DNA from: Pyropia yezoensis
Taxonomy: Eukaryota; Rhodophyta; Bangiophyceae; Bangiales; Bangiaceae
Direction of reading: 5' to 3'
NCBI GenBank assembly: GCA_009829735.1
Contig: CM020620.1
Location: forward strand, 9,006,545-9,070,544
DNA: 64,000 nucleotides
Below the pieces are notes generated by a model, which did no database searches, was not told where the DNA came from, and worked only from the letters and a program-made list of their open reading frames with translations. Below are positions 1 to 11,474 of this stretch, piece by piece. Both the position numbers and the translations under genes were made by a program. The number at the start of each line of letters is the position of its first letter. Position 1 is the stretch's first letter.

Positions 1-2462
1 TTGGTCGCTGCGGAGGGGAGGGCGGGTGGTCGCTGTGAAGAGGTGGGGGGGGGGGGTCTTGGCTGGTACGGATGGAGGGAGAGGATCGGCTCTGGGCTCG
101 GGGGACTCTGCCCATTTATGCAGGAGATTGGCCCCCCCAAACGTATCCACCAAGCTGTGGGCGACCTCCGTCGGGCATGCAGCTGAAGATTGCCTACCCC
201 CAGCTAAGCCGGTTGTGTATGCACGACGGTACGTCCCCGAGCCTGGATGTGGCAGCTCGGAATACCCCGTCGTAACCTGGGTAGCGCTCCTGTCGAGGAG
301 CCACCAGGATCAGGATATCCATCAGGGCAGTACGGGCTCTCCCGTATGGCACCTCTCCAGTGCTCTGACGGTGCGTACAGTGCAAAACGTACTGCACGGC
401 CCTGTTCCACCCCATGGCCGTTTGGTTACGCTCCCCCCCGATAGGTGATCTGTACCGGCTGCGATTGGCACCTCTCGCTGGCCCGGGCGGTTGCGCGGTC
501 GCCCCAGGGCCCAGGTGCCGCCACTGCCCTTTCGGCTCTCCAAGCGCCTTCACGCTCCCCTGCTGAGCGTCGTTCCAGTATATATTCAAGGTACTACTGA
601 ACGCCGCCCTGTCGGGGCTCGAAGGGCCCAGTCGCCGGGCATGGCCTTGCCCGCTGGTTCGTCCTATGATCTCCGAGTTTCGCCTCTGCGTCATGCGCCA
701 GCGCCCCCCCCCTGTCACAACGGCGTGGGGCGGACGCTGGGTGGTGGACGCGGGTGCTCAGTACTCCCCGCCCGGGGGCGCGGTGGAGGGGCGGCCGCTA
801 CTGTACGCGTAGCTCTGCCGCTCGCGACTCGCCGGAATGGACGCTCATTGTCACCCGCGACAAACGGCAGGCGACAGAGGTCCGGGCAAGCGCCGGCTGA
901 GACCCACAGTGTCAGGAGCGGCCAGCAGGTGACTTCACAGCCGAGATCCCCGACCACGCATTCATTACCTTCGCATCCGTCCATGGGGCCTGTGACCAGT
1001 ATCTATCCACTTATTTTTGTACATCCCAGATAGATTAATGTATGCATTAATACACTAAATCGATTTTTAATTTATCTACTTTTTTTGCTGGACTGGGCTT
1101 GAAGTCGCTGATGCGACAACGTGGAGCGCGCCCCTTGCTTTGTCGCCCAGGAACTATGCTCTACACCTGCTCGCTCCTTTCAATCTTGTTGCTGATCTTG
1201 TTGTCGCTGAGGACGGTGCTCAAGGCGGCTATGGAACGGCTGCGAATCTCGATGGGGCGGCAGAGGCGACAGAGCCAGTGGCCGTAACAGTCTCGACAAT
1301 AGCGTTCTTCAGCGCCGCACCGACCCCCGACCGTACATGGCCCGTGCTAGAATCAGAGTGGGAGGGCCTGCGGCCAGGGCGGCGGTGAGGAAGTCTGCAG
1401 TGTCTGCGGCCGCAGTGGTCGCACAAGTGGCAGCGTCCGCGTGGGCGACGGACCGTCGCGCAACGCCAGTCCTGCTGTGTTTTCTCCGTGGCGTGGCGGG
1501 GGTAAAGAATGGGAGAACAAACAGGACGAGGGGCAGTGGGGAGGAGGGGCGGGGGGGAAGGGGGGCTCACCATGCATGTAGTTAAATATTGCATTAAAAA
1601 CGGGAAAGCGCCAACTGATTAACCTGTCATTTATTCGTCTGTTTAGAATTCTATTAATTTAATGCATCGTTTCATTAGTGCCGACCATGGTGTACAGTAG
1701 TGTACGCCGCAGTATCGTACCAGATACTGATTGGGCGAGGGGCACGTGTCCCATTTCTACGGCAGCGCCACGGCTCGTCCGCTGCTTTTTTTAGGCGGAG
1801 AAGACCTTCGCCGGGATCACGACGACCACGATGGCTGACCTACGTACAGTACAGTACAGTATTCACACTGAGTCCCCTACATATTTGAAGAGGTCTCAAC
1901 GTTGAGCCCCTCCCCGGCCTGTCTGGCTCAGCCGCGCCCCACTCCACCCAAGCCTCCACGTGGAGCCGGCCGTGCCGCGGTCACTGGAATTGGGGACAGG
2001 AGCCGTCCGCTGCCACGACCAAATCTTTCTTCACGACGTGTCAATGTGCGTTCTTCTTTGCCTGTTGAAGTGGCTTGGACACGTCACATCCACCGGCTTT
2101 CTCCCGACATTCCGGATTCCCAGCAGGAATTCGTGACCTCCCAGCCGGCTTCTCCCCGCCCGGATGTCTCGGGTCCGTACCTTCCCGCCCCGCCTGCTGG
2201 CCGCCCTGCCTACGAGCCGCCCTACAAACCTGCATGCCTCCTTGCCTGCTATCCGCTCAGCCTGCTGGCAGCCCCACCTGCTGGCTGCTCCGCCCGCTGG
2301 CTGGCGCTCCCCGTCTTTGCGGGTAGGCCGCGTCCACCACCCGTGTGTCCACGACCGGCCTCCCATCGACCTCGTCCCACCCCTTCGCGCTGTTCCACAC
2401 CCCGTGTGGACGCCCGCCCTCCCCCTCCCCCCCCCCCCCCCCCCCCCCCCCCCGTCCAAGCC
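1..2462. other. 5' spacer without a convincing gene
   Basis: No confident gene was found. The part near 194-718 has a minus-strand open frame of 174 codons with ordinary amino-acid composition and a stretch faintly like the end of a retroelement integrase, but no catalytic motif could be matched. Two AT-rich islands stand out near 1010-1085 and 1585-1680 against the GC-rich background. The sequence becomes C-rich just before the Pam18 gene, with a C tract near 2428-2453. Confidence 0.4.
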
Positions 2463-2825
2463 ATGGCCACCGCGCTGATGGCTGGGGCGGCCATTGCTGG
2501 CGCCGCCCTCCTCTCCCGCGCGGCGCTGCTGTCCCTCCGCACCGGCGGGCGGGCGGCGGGCGCGGCGGCGGCCGGCGCGGCGGGCGGCCCCGTCCCGCGG
2601 GCCTTTGCCGGCGGCTTTGAGCGCCCGATGGACCGCAAGGAGGCGGCGCTCATCCTGGGCCTCCCCGTGGGGGGGAGCCCGTCCAAGGCGGCGGTGCGGG
2701 AGGCCCACCGGCGGCTGATGCGGGCCAACCACCCAGACAGCGGGGGGAGCACGTTTGTGGCGACCAAGGTGAATGAGGCCAAGGAGCTGCTCCTGGGCGG
2801 GCGGCGGGGGCAGAGCGTCTTTTGA
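2463..2825 (+). CDS. Mitochondrial import motor J-protein Pam18/Tim14
   Basis: This 120-residue protein has an N-terminal hydrophobic Ala/Leu-rich segment (about residues 2-25), a Gly/Ala linker, and a C-terminal degenerate J domain with the conserved GGFERPM..EA..ILGL lead-in and an intact HPD tripeptide in NHPDSGGS. This order is typical of Pam18/Tim14, the inner-membrane J-protein that stimulates mitochondrial Hsp70 at the TIM23 translocase. The length is normal for the family. The ATG at 2463 was chosen because upstream in-frame sequence is a C-rich leader that encodes only proline. No intron is needed. The Pam16 relative is less likely because the HPD motif is intact. Confidence 0.9.
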   Translation: MATALMAGAAIAGAALLSRAALLSLRTGGRAAGAAAAGAAGGPVPRAFAGGFERPMDRKEAALILGLPVGGSPSKAAVREAHRRLMRANHPDSGGSTFVATKVNEAKELLLGGRRGQSVF

Positions 2826-3345
2826 CACGGAGAGGGGGTTGCGGGTGGCGAGGGGGGGGGGCGGGGGGGTTGCTATCGCCGTGGCGCTCGCGGTGGGACC
2901 GACGCTGGCCAAGGTCCAGTTCCCCCCTCCTTGGACCAGCCTATTCTGTTATTCTTTTTTCTCTCCTTGTTTTTTCCCGTGTCTAGTCTTTCTTGTCGTC
3001 TCTGCTGTTGCTTCCACTTGTGTCTCGCCTACCCCCGCCGCGGCGCACTGCCGGCGGGGCCTCTTTTGCCAATTTTGACTCCTGATTCCCTGCGTATGCG
3101 CGAGCGGCGGGGGGCGTGTCCCGTCTGTCTCGCCACCCCCGCGCCGCGGCACCTGCCTGTGGTACTATTCATCCATCCGCCCGTAGCCGTCGCCGACCCC
3201 GGCGCGGCGACTGCTTTGCCTTCCTCTCGTCTGCTGCGCCCTCCCCCGCCGCCTCCCCCCCTCCATCGCCCCCACATCCGCCACGCGCGTCAGGCCACAC
3301 CGGCGGCCGCCCCTGCCGCCCCCGCCGTCCCGACCGCCGCCCCCG
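2826..3345. other. Convergent spacer between Pam18 and the P450-like gene
   Basis: About 520 bases with pyrimidine-rich stretches near 2945-3000 and no supported gene. It holds the 3' flanks of the two converging genes. Confidence 0.5.
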
Positions 3346-5250
3346 TCACCGCCGCCGCCCCCAACGGCCGCAGCACGTAGGTGGCCTCCCGTGGAAAGGC
3401 ACACGGCAGGTAGTCCACCTCCCCCCCCCAGCTGCCCCCCCCCCCCCCCTCCGCGGCAGCGGCACCACCGCCACCGCAACCGCCGCCCGGCGGGCGACCG
3501 CCGCCAGCACCGCCCGCGAGAGGGCGCGGCCGAGGCACGCGTGGGGGCCCCCCCCAAAGGGGAGCCCCCCCCGCCCCCCGGCCCCCCCGCCGCCGCGCGC
3601 GCCCGGGTCCGCGCCCAGCGCGGGGAGGACGAGCGTGCCGGCGGGCACCCGCAAGCCGCTGGGCAGCACCACCGCCCGGGCGGCGGTGGCGGGCAGGAAG
3701 GGGGCGGGGGGGGCGGCGGCCAGGGCGGCCGTCACGGCCGCGGTGACCGCCGGGCCGTCTCCCGCCGCTGCTGCTGCTGCTGCTGCTGCCGCCGCAGCCG
3801 CCGCCGCCGCCTCTGTCGCCCCACCGGTGGTCGTTGCGGTGGGGGTGGGGGGGGCGGTGGCCACCTCGGCGCGGATGGCGGCGACGGTGGCGGGGTTGGC
3901 GGCCAGGTGGGCGAAGATGCCCAGCACCCCCGCCGGGAGGCCGTCGGTGGCGGCCATCAGCGAGTCGAGCAGCACGTCTGCCACGACGGTGGCGGGGAGC
4001 GCCGCGCCGGCCTTGCCCGCCACCACCGACGACGCCCAGTCGTCGAGCATAGACGGCGGCGGCGAAGGCCGCGGCGGGGGGAAGGTGAGGGGCTCCGCCC
4101 GGGGAGGCGCCCCTGCCGGCACAGGTTCTGCTGCTGCTGCTGCTGCTGCTGCTGCCGCCGCCGCCGCCGCAGCCGCTGCTGCCGCCGCCGCGTCGGCGAG
4201 CGCCTCGCCCACCCTGGCGGTGAGCGCGGCGGCGAGGCGCTCCCGCGCGCGCACCGCCCGCCACAGGGCGGTCCCCGGCAGGCGCACGGGGAGGCCCGTG
4301 AAGCCCGCCGCCAGCGCCGCGGCGTCCCGCGCGGCCCGGCGCCGCGCCGCCGGCGCGGCGCCGTAGACTGGGCGGCCCAGCCACACCCCCTCCACCACCG
4401 CCATGCCCAGCGCCCGGGCGCGGCGGCGCCCGCCCACCGCACCCGCCACCCCCCCGGGGAGGGCGGCGGCGGCCCAGGCGGCGACCGCCTCCCCCACCGC
4501 CGCGTCAATGGCGACGGCGTGGCGGGCCATGGCCGCCGCCGACGCGGGCGCGGCGAGCGCCCGGCGGGTGGCGGCGTGCGCGGCGCCGCCCGTGACGGCC
4601 ACGTTGGCCGCCCCAAACACCGCCACGGTGTTGGGGTGGAGGGTGTGCGCCCAGGCGGGCCCCCCCCGGCAGACGACCGCCGCCACGTCGGCGGGGGCGG
4701 TGAGGAGGAGGAGCAGCCGGGGGCGGGCGGGGGCGCCGCCGAGGCACGCCACCGCCCCGCCGGTGGGGTGGGCGGCGGCGGCGGCGGCGAGGCGCACCCA
4801 CAGGCCGTGGGGGTCCCACACGAGGCGGGGGAGGACGCCGACGAGCGGGAGGGGGGGGACGGGGCTCGCCAGGGGGGGGGTCCCGGGGGGGGGGACGCCC
4901 CGCACCGCGGTGCGGTAGCGGTGGTGGGAGACGGCGGCGGCGGCGGCGGCGACGGCGGCGGCCACGGCCGCGGTAGCCATGGCGACGGAGCGGGGGGTTG
5001 TTGCCCCGGCGGCGGGGAGGGCGGCGGCGGCGGCGGCCACCCCTCGCTGCACCGCCATGGCCACCCTACCCCGCCACCCGGAGGCGGCAGCGGCAGCGGC
5101 GGCGGTGACGGTAGCAGCAGCGGCAGCGCCGGCCGCAGCAGCAGCCACAGAGACGACGGCGGCTGAGCCGGCAGTGGTGGTGGTGGTGGTGGCGGCAAGG
5201 TCGGGGCGGCCCGCCGGTGGCGACCGGCCGGCGGCAGCGTCGGCGGCCAT
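3346..5250 (-). CDS. Cytochrome P450-like protein, divergent
   Basis: The open frame gives 634 residues from the ATG at 5250. After an Ala-rich N-terminal third comes a Pro-rich hinge and a P450-like start (PLVGVLPRL..DPHGLW), a C-helix-like block (H..TRRAL), an I-helix-like block (DSLMAATDGLPAG), and the heme-binding loop FGGGPHACLG with the cysteine ligand at about residue 572. Long alanine runs encoded by CTG/GCC repeats interrupt the fold. The K-helix ExxR and the PERF region cannot be found: the position before the PP pair reads Ala-rich and the meander is shortened. This suggests a degenerate or non-canonical P450, or exons misread as one frame. The substrate is not predictable. The start is uncertain, since the frame continues open upstream to 6138 in low-complexity sequence. 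Confidence 0.7.
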   Translation of the reverse strand: MAADAAAGRSPPAGRPDLAATTTTTTAGSAAVVSVAAAAAGAAAAATVTAAAAAAASGWRGRVAMAVQRGVAAAAAALPAAGATTPRSVAMATAAVAAAVAAAAAAVSHHRYRTAVRGVPPPGTPPLASPVPPLPLVGVLPRLVWDPHGLWVRLAAAAAAHPTGGAVACLGGAPARPRLLLLLTAPADVAAVVCRGGPAWAHTLHPNTVAVFGAANVAVTGGAAHAATRRALAAPASAAAMARHAVAIDAAVGEAVAAWAAAALPGGVAGAVGGRRRARALGMAVVEGVWLGRPVYGAAPAARRRAARDAAALAAGFTGLPVRLPGTALWRAVRARERLAAALTARVGEALADAAAAAAAAAAAAAAAAAAAAAEPVPAGAPPRAEPLTFPPPRPSPPPSMLDDWASSVVAGKAGAALPATVVADVLLDSLMAATDGLPAGVLGIFAHLAANPATVAAIRAEVATAPPTPTATTTGGATEAAAAAAAAAAAAAAAAGDGPAVTAAVTAALAAAPPAPFLPATAARAVVLPSGLRVPAGTLVLPALGADPGARGGGGAGGRGGLPFGGGPHACLGRALSRAVLAAVARRAAVAVAVVPLPRRGGGGAAGGGRWTTCRVPFHGRPPTCCGRWGRRR

Positions 5251-7072
5251 GGCCAAACGGCACAGGCGCACCGCCGCTCCAAGCGCCTGCAAGGGGGGGG
5301 GGGGAGCTGGGGGGGCGACACTGCCGACGGTGGTGCGGGAGCGGAACGAACCGCCCCACCCACCCGGCGGGGTGGTGTGCGCCTTGCCGTCGACGGTGGC
5401 CAGCAGCCACCGAGGGTGCCCGCTGCGTTGCTGTCGCGACAGTCGAAGATGAACAGAGGCGGTGGAGGGGGGGGCGGGTGGGGAGGGCGGTGACGGGGAG
5501 GCTGGCGGGTGGCGGTAAAGTGGGAGGGGAAGGGGGTGGGGGGGTGTTGGCGGTGCTGGTGGGGCGTGTGCCACACGGACGCGGCGCCTCCCCCCGCCGG
5601 CGGGGACGCCGCTCTTGTACCCGCCCCGCGGCCATGGCAGCGGCCTACAGGGGATGGCGGCACGGGGGCCCCGGCGCCCCTCCCCCCACGGCGCGCCGTC
5701 GGCAGCGCCGGCGCCGCCCACCCCCTCCCCCTCCCCCAACGCGTCACCCCCCCCCCCCACCCCGCCAGCCGGGGCGGCCGATGCCACCGCCGCCGCCGCC
5801 GGCCCCCGCCCCCCCCCACCCCCTGGGGCGTGCCCCCCCGCCGTTGCGCACGCCCCCTCGCCGTTGCGCACGCCCCCCCAGCGCAGCAGCGGCGCCCGTC
5901 GACGGGCGGCGCGCCGCACCCCCCCCCCCCCCACCACCCCCCACCGCCGCCGCCGCCCACCGCCGCTGCCGCCCGCCGCCGCCAGCCCGCCACTGCCCGT
6001 GCCGTTGACGGGGGACCCCCCCCGCCCCCCGCCGCCGCTCCTCGTCCCACGCATCCCCCCTCCTTCCCACCCCCGGGCGGACGCGCGCGCCGCCGCCGCG
6101 TGGCGAGCCGGCCGCTGCGCACCCCACCCCCACTCCACCGCCGCCGCGCCGCGGCGCGGCGGCCACCGGGGGAGGAGGGGGCAGCCCGTCGACGCCCCCC
6201 GCCGGCGGCGCCTCCCCCACCACGCACGCTGTCAGTGTCACTCGCCACGCGGCCGCCAGCCTGTCGCGGTCCCTGCGTCTCTCCCCCCATCCCCCTCCAC
6301 CATCAATGTACCCCCCCCTCTGGGTCAGGGAGGAGGGGATTCCCCCCCGCCGTGCTCTCCGCCTTGCTCTCTCTTCCTTCTTTCGTTTCCACCGCCGCAC
6401 CCCCTCCAACCCCCCCCCTACCCCCCCTCCTCCCCCACCCCAGCCCCTCCCCACCAGACCCGCCGTTTGTGCCATCACCGCTGTCCACCACCCGCTACCA
6501 TGCACGTCGTTGGGGTAGGGGAGCAAGAAGTGGGGGGCGTGTGCGTGGGTGGGGAGGACATCCTCATCACCCACCCGCCTGGCGAGGAGGACAGCCGCCA
6601 CGCAAGCGGCGCCGTGGAGGGGGCGGCGGGGGGAAAGACAGACGGCGGACGGCTGTCGAACCGCGGGGGGCTAACGACGTGGGGGGCGGGGGCGGGGGGG
6701 GGGGGGCAGGCGGAGGGGGAGGGGGAGGGGGGGGTGGGGTGACCACCGTCACGCGTCACAACCGCCACGTCGACCCGGCGGGAGGGCGGGCACACGGCCG
6801 CCTGCGGCGGCCGCAGCCACCAGAGGCGGCGGCGGCGGCCGCCGCCACCGCCCGGCGGCCGCAGCCGCCGCTCCAGATAGACGGGCAGCCCCCCGGCGGC
6901 CGCCCCCGCGGCCGCCGCCGCTGCCGCCGCTGCCGCCGCCACGCGCGGCGGGCACTTGCACTGGCCGGGCAAGGCGGGGGGGGGGGGGCGGCGGGGCGGG
7001 GGGCGGCGTGCGCCCCGTGCACACACCAAACCCCTCGGGCGACTGACGGCGGCGGTGAGTGGGCACGCGGCC

Positions 7073-7109
7073 GGGCGGGCGGGCGGGCGGGCGGGCGGGC
7101 GGGCGGGCT
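7073..7109. repeat. GGGC tetranucleotide microsatellite
   Basis: About nine head-to-tail copies of the unit GGGC are visible in the spacer. No coding role is supported. Confidence 0.85.
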
Positions 7110-7468
7110 GGCGAGGCGGTGGGATGGAGACGAGTGGCTCTTGCCACCAAGAGGCCACCCGCCCACGTGGTCTACGATGAGTGGGTGGTGGCCGGGCGGC
7201 GGCGCCGTGTGCCCCCCGCCCCCCCCCGCCCCTCCGCCGGTGCTCTTCCCGAGGGAGCGCGCGGTGGCCATCGCCCCCTCCCCCCGCCCCCCCCCCCTCC
7301 CTCCCCCTCCCCGCGCGCGTCCGGAGGTAGGTAGGCAGTGGGGTCCTCCCGCTGCGCGCCCCCCCCGCCGGCGTTGCCGTCGAGGACTGTCAGGCCCGGG
7401 CGGCGGCTACTTGGTGCCGCCGTTGTCTGGCGAGGCGGGCCGCGGCGGGGTCCCCGCCGCCTCCCCCG

Positions 7469-7508
<40 letters not shown>

Positions 7509-7586
7509 CCCCCCCCCCCCCCCCCCCCCCCCCCCCCCTGCCGGGGACAGCCGCCCGGCGGGGCGGGGGGGGGGGGGGGGGGGGGG

Positions 7587-7647
<61 letters not shown>
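7469..7647. repeat. Opposed long C and G homopolymer tracts
   Basis: A C tract of 39 bases, one G, and 30 further C (7469-7538) is followed after about 25 bases by a 22-base G tract and a 60-base uninterrupted G run (7588-7647). The arms are complementary, so this could form a large hairpin or G-quadruplex. Exact lengths may be unreliable in the assembly. Confidence 0.85.
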
Positions 7648-8006
7648 CGGGGGCGGTAATTGGCGGCAGGGTGCCCACCGTGCGGGGACGAGCGGGCGGT
7701 ACGGGGCAGAGGCAGCAGCCGCCGCCGCCGCCATCGCGACCGCCGCCGCCGCCGCCGCCGCGACTGCCCAGCCGAGGAGGGGCGGGGGGGCGGGCGGGCG
7801 GGCGGGCGGGCGAGCGCCGCTGGGCGGCGGCGGCGCCCCTTTGGTCCGCAGAGGCACTGTCGCGAGCCGCCGCCGTTGCGGCCGCACGTGCGGACGGGAG
7901 CCAGGGGGCTGCCGCGGCGGCGCGGACGGTGGGGCGGTCGGCAGCACCGGCCAGCTCTTCTTCGATTCCTGTTTTTGTGGCTCTTGGTCTTCTTGGTGGA
8001 GCGCCT

Positions 8007-8080
8007 GCCTTTTGGGTGATGGGGGCTGCATGGCCTGCCCTTTGGGTGATGGGGGCTGCACGGCCTGCCCTTTTGGAAGG
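8007..8080. repeat. Two-copy 31-bp tandem repeat
   Basis: Two near-identical copies of a unit containing TTTGGGTGATGGGGGCTGCA, followed by the beginning of a third (GCCTGCCCTTTTGG). It lies downstream of the MFS gene stop. Confidence 0.75.
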
Positions 8081-8334
8081 GGGGGACGGGCGGGGTGGCA
8101 GTGGGACATGCCCGTGCGCCGCACGCCCCCGCCCGTTGCCTTGTGGACTGACGGTTGGGGAGAGAGGGGGGGAGGGGCGGGCGGCGTGGCGCAGCGTGGG
8201 GAGCGTTTTTGTATGCGCAGTAAGAAGCACCCCGCCGGCACCCCCCCCCACTCGCACCCCCGCCCCCCCCCACCAGGGAGTAGGTACACCCCCCCCACGC
8301 GCACTCCCCCCCTCCCAGCCGCGTGGGCGTCTGG

Positions 8335-9910
8335 TCACCGCAGCTGCGGGTGCGCCAGCGCCTTGGCCGCAATCGCCCCCGCCCCCACCGTCAGGGCGGC
8401 CATGACGTACAGCGGCACGCCCGGCAGGCCGCGCGGGGCAAAGAAGCCAAAGAGGCCCGTCGCGACGAGCGGCGCGACCGGCTGCACAATGGTGGACAGG
8501 GCGGCGAGCCCCCCCTGCAGCGCCCCCTGCTCGTCGGGCCCCACCTGCCGGGCGAGCAGGCCCTTCCACGCGGGGCCCGCCGCGTAGCCGAGCGTCGCCA
8601 CCCCCAGCGCGCCGTACATGGCGCCCCCCGACGGGGCGGCGCCGTACAGCACCAGGTGCGTCGCCTTGAGGGCGTAGCCGGCCAGGATCAGCGGCCGCTC
8701 GCCGAGCACCGCCACGGCGGGGCGGGCAAGCACCCCCTGCGAGAGGATCATGCTGACGCCGACGGCGGAGAGGAAGCGGCCCGTCTCGGGGGGGCCCCAC
8801 CCAAAGCGCGTGTGCGTGTAGAAGAAGAGCATGGAGCCGAGGCCGCCGGTGGCCACCCCGGAAGCAGCAACGGTGGCGCCCAGCCACCGCAGCACTGAGG
8901 AGCGGAACAGCACCCGCAGGCGGGGGAGGGGGTTGATCGTCACGGCCGCGCCGCCGCCGCCGCCGCCGCCACCACTGCAGCCACCACCACCGCCAGGCAG
9001 CCACCCCCTCCCCACGGGCGCCGTCTCTGGCAGCACCCACCGCACGGCCACGGCGTTGAGGGCGACGGCGGCAATGGCGCCGTGAAAGGGCGCCGTCGGG
9101 GAGGCCGTCGCGGCCATGGCCCCCCCCAGGGCGGGCCCCACCGCAAACGCCACCCCATACGCCGCCCCCAGCACCCCGTACGCCGCCGCCTCCTCCCCCG
9201 TCCCCACCGCCAGGTCGGCCGTGACGGTGGCGAGCGTCATAAAAAAGACGCCCGTCGCGGCGCCCGCCAGCGTGGCCGCCACGTGCGCCTGCCAGGCGCC
9301 CGCGTAGGCGGCGGTGAGGGCACAGTCGGCGACGAGGCCCGCCTGCGCCAGCAGCAGCACCCCGCGGCGGCCGTGGAGGTCGCTGACGTGGCCCAGCGCG
9401 GGGTTGGACACCGCCTCCACCACCGCGTCCAGGGTGGACAGGCCGCCGGTGAGCGCCGCCGCCCGGGAGGCCGACCCGCCGAGGGCGTCGAGGAGCAGCT
9501 TGGGCCGGACGGGCACGACCATGGCAACGGCCAGCGCCTGGAGGGCGCCCACCAGGACCACCCGACCAAAGGCGGACCAGTCCATTTCGCGCACCGCCTT
9601 TGGCCGCCCGCCCCCGCCGCCGCCGCCGGCCGTGGCCGCGTCACCCACCTCGACCACCAGCCCACCCACGACGGCGGGAGGGGGGACGGGGGGGGGGGGG
9701 CGCGCCGCCGCCGCCGGCCCCCCCTCTGCTGCCCCTCTTGATGGCAGCAGCAGCAGTGGCGACGGGGGCAGCGGCACCCCGTCGCCGCCCCCCGCAAGTG
9801 GCCGCCGGCGGTCGACGCCGTCGACAAGAGCCACCGTCTCGGGGTCGTCGTCACCGTCCATCCCCCCGGCTGCCGCCACCCTCCCCGCCTCTGCTGCCGC
9901 CGCTGCTGCA

Positions 9911-9966
<56 letters not shown>

Positions 9967-10038
9967 TTGCGGCCGTGAGCGGCTGCCAGCGGCCGCCGGC
10001 GGCGCGGTCGCCCGTGGCATCGCCGCCGCCACGGCCAT
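8335..10038 (-). CDS. Major facilitator superfamily transporter (TetA/HIAT1-like)
   Basis: The 567-residue protein has a roughly 150-residue Ala/Pro-rich N-terminal extension with a polyalanine run, then a membrane core from about residue 152 (MDWSAFGR). The core has the MFS motif A between helices 2 and 3 (GHVSDLHGRRGVLLL), alternating hydrophobic segments, a Gly-rich central loop and a second six-helix half with APSGGAMYGALGVATLGYAAGP and DEQGALQGGL. The last two motifs are typical of the tetracycline-transporter-like/HIAT1 (MFSD14) branch. It is likely a membrane exporter or solute carrier of unknown substrate. The start at 10038 is the first ATG before recognisable protein sequence; the Met at 10020 is an alternative. 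It is divergent from NOC2. Confidence 0.85.
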
Positions 10039-10314
10039 CCCCAGCCGACCCCCGGGGGGGGGGGCGGCGCGCACAAGACACCGCGGCGTCGGTGGCCTGG
10101 GTGTAAAAAAAAAAAAAAGAGTGGGGGAGGGGGGAAGCGGGAAGCACCAGGATGGGGGGGGGGCAGGGGGGAGGAGGGTGGGCAAGAAGGAACAGTCCAC
10201 CGGCACTGGGCGAGGGCCACGGATGGGGGGCGGGGGGAGGGAACGTGCGCGGCAACACCTTTTAGCCTCGCGCCGGGGCGCGGCCACTGCACAAGAAATA
10301 GCGGGCGGACAACT

Positions 10315-10350
<36 letters not shown>

Positions 10351-11474
10351 CCCTCCACCCCTGTTTAGCGACACGAGGGGCGTCGGGCCAACAGGCGAGG
10401 GCGTCGGTCCAAGGAAACGGCCGCGAGGGATGGAGGGGAAAGGAGCAGCGGGAACGGCGACGGCGCACGTGACTGCGCGTCGCTAAAGCTGCCGCCGCCG
10501 CAGCAGCCACACCTACAGGCGGCGGGCGAGGGGAGCGGAAGGCAGGGGGGGGAGGGAGATGAGGGGGAAAGCGGGGAGCCGCTGGCCCGGCGCTCGCCGT
10601 TGGCGTGGCCCCCGCGGCCGGCCGCGGGGGGTACCGCCGCGTACGACGGCTGATCACTGTCGCCGCTGCCGCTGCCGCCACTGCTGCCGCGCCGTCGCTG
10701 CCGTCGCTACCCGCGCGCCGCCGCCGCTGCCGCCGCTGCCGCTGCTGCCGCCGCGTACCGCCGCCACCCACCACGGACGCTGCCGACGCCGCCGCGTCCG
10801 CTGCAGACGCGGGGTGTCGCAGGCGGGCGACCGGCGGCGGGCGTCATGGCATGGTGGGGGAGGCGCCCCCGGCAGACCGCAGACGATGGCGGCCTATGGC
10901 GGTCCAAGGGGTCCACGGCCGACGGGCGGATGAGCGCACAGGGGCGCCGCCGCCGCCGCCGCCCCGCGCTGGCGGTGATGGGCGTGGAAGCGCCCCATCG
11001 GCTGTCAACGACAGAGGAAGCGTCCGCATGAGAGGAGAGGGCTCATGCTCTGCTGCTGCGCCAAGGGCGACGCGTGAATTCCACCGCTGCGATCCTGCTT
11101 CGAACCTTTTCGCAAAAGTCTTCTGTTCTCTTCTTCAGTGTTTCTATAAATTCACCGGAACGAGTACGTACCGTTGACAAGTCTTTCATCGCGGGGTTTC
11201 GCGCGTGAGGGATCTATCGGGAATTGGCCAATCGCCGGGCCGCTTGACGCACGGCCGCGCGCCGCCGTTGCAGCCTCGTCCGCCGTTGTGCCGTCGCCGT
11301 CGTTCACATGCCAGGAGAGCCACGTCGCTGCTGCCTGCCACCGCTGCCGACGACTGCCGCTGGGACGGTGGGAGCAGAGCCCATCCGCCAGGCCGCGTCA
11401 GAGTAGGGGCTTCCGGCTTGCAGGCGGGGCGGCCGGCCAGACCATTTACCGACAGCTACCGGCTGCCTGCAGCT
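10039..11474. promoter_or_regulatory. Divergent intergenic region between MFS and NOC2 genes
   Basis: About 1.4 kb separates the two opposite starts and must hold both promoters. It has an A14 tract near 10106, a long C tract near 10316-10346 and CCG-type microsatellite sequence near 10660-10760. A less GC-rich stretch lies near 11080-11180. No TATA box or gene could be assigned with confidence. Confidence 0.45.

Larger units (their letters stand above)
5251..8334. other. Low-complexity spacer with G/C homopolymers
   Basis: No supported gene in about 3 kb. Several frames stay open only because of GC-rich low complexity (poly-Pro, poly-Gly, poly-Arg). It contains a GGGC tetranucleotide array near 7073-7109, the opposed C and G homopolymer tracts at 7469-7647, and a roughly 31-bp repeat near 8007-8080. 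Confidence 0.5.

Noticed and set aside
194-718. Minus-strand 174-codon frame with faint integrase-like sequence
   Set aside because: No DDE residues or zinc motif could be placed; similarity is too weak to call.
5251-6138. N-terminal extension of the P450 frame
   Set aside because: The frame is open but Gly/Ala/Arg-rich without targeting or family features; the ATG at 5250 precedes recognisable sequence better.
5508-7659. Long plus-strand open frame over the P450 upstream spacer (716 codons)
   Set aside because: Almost pure poly-Pro/Arg/Gly across homopolymers; no domain seen.
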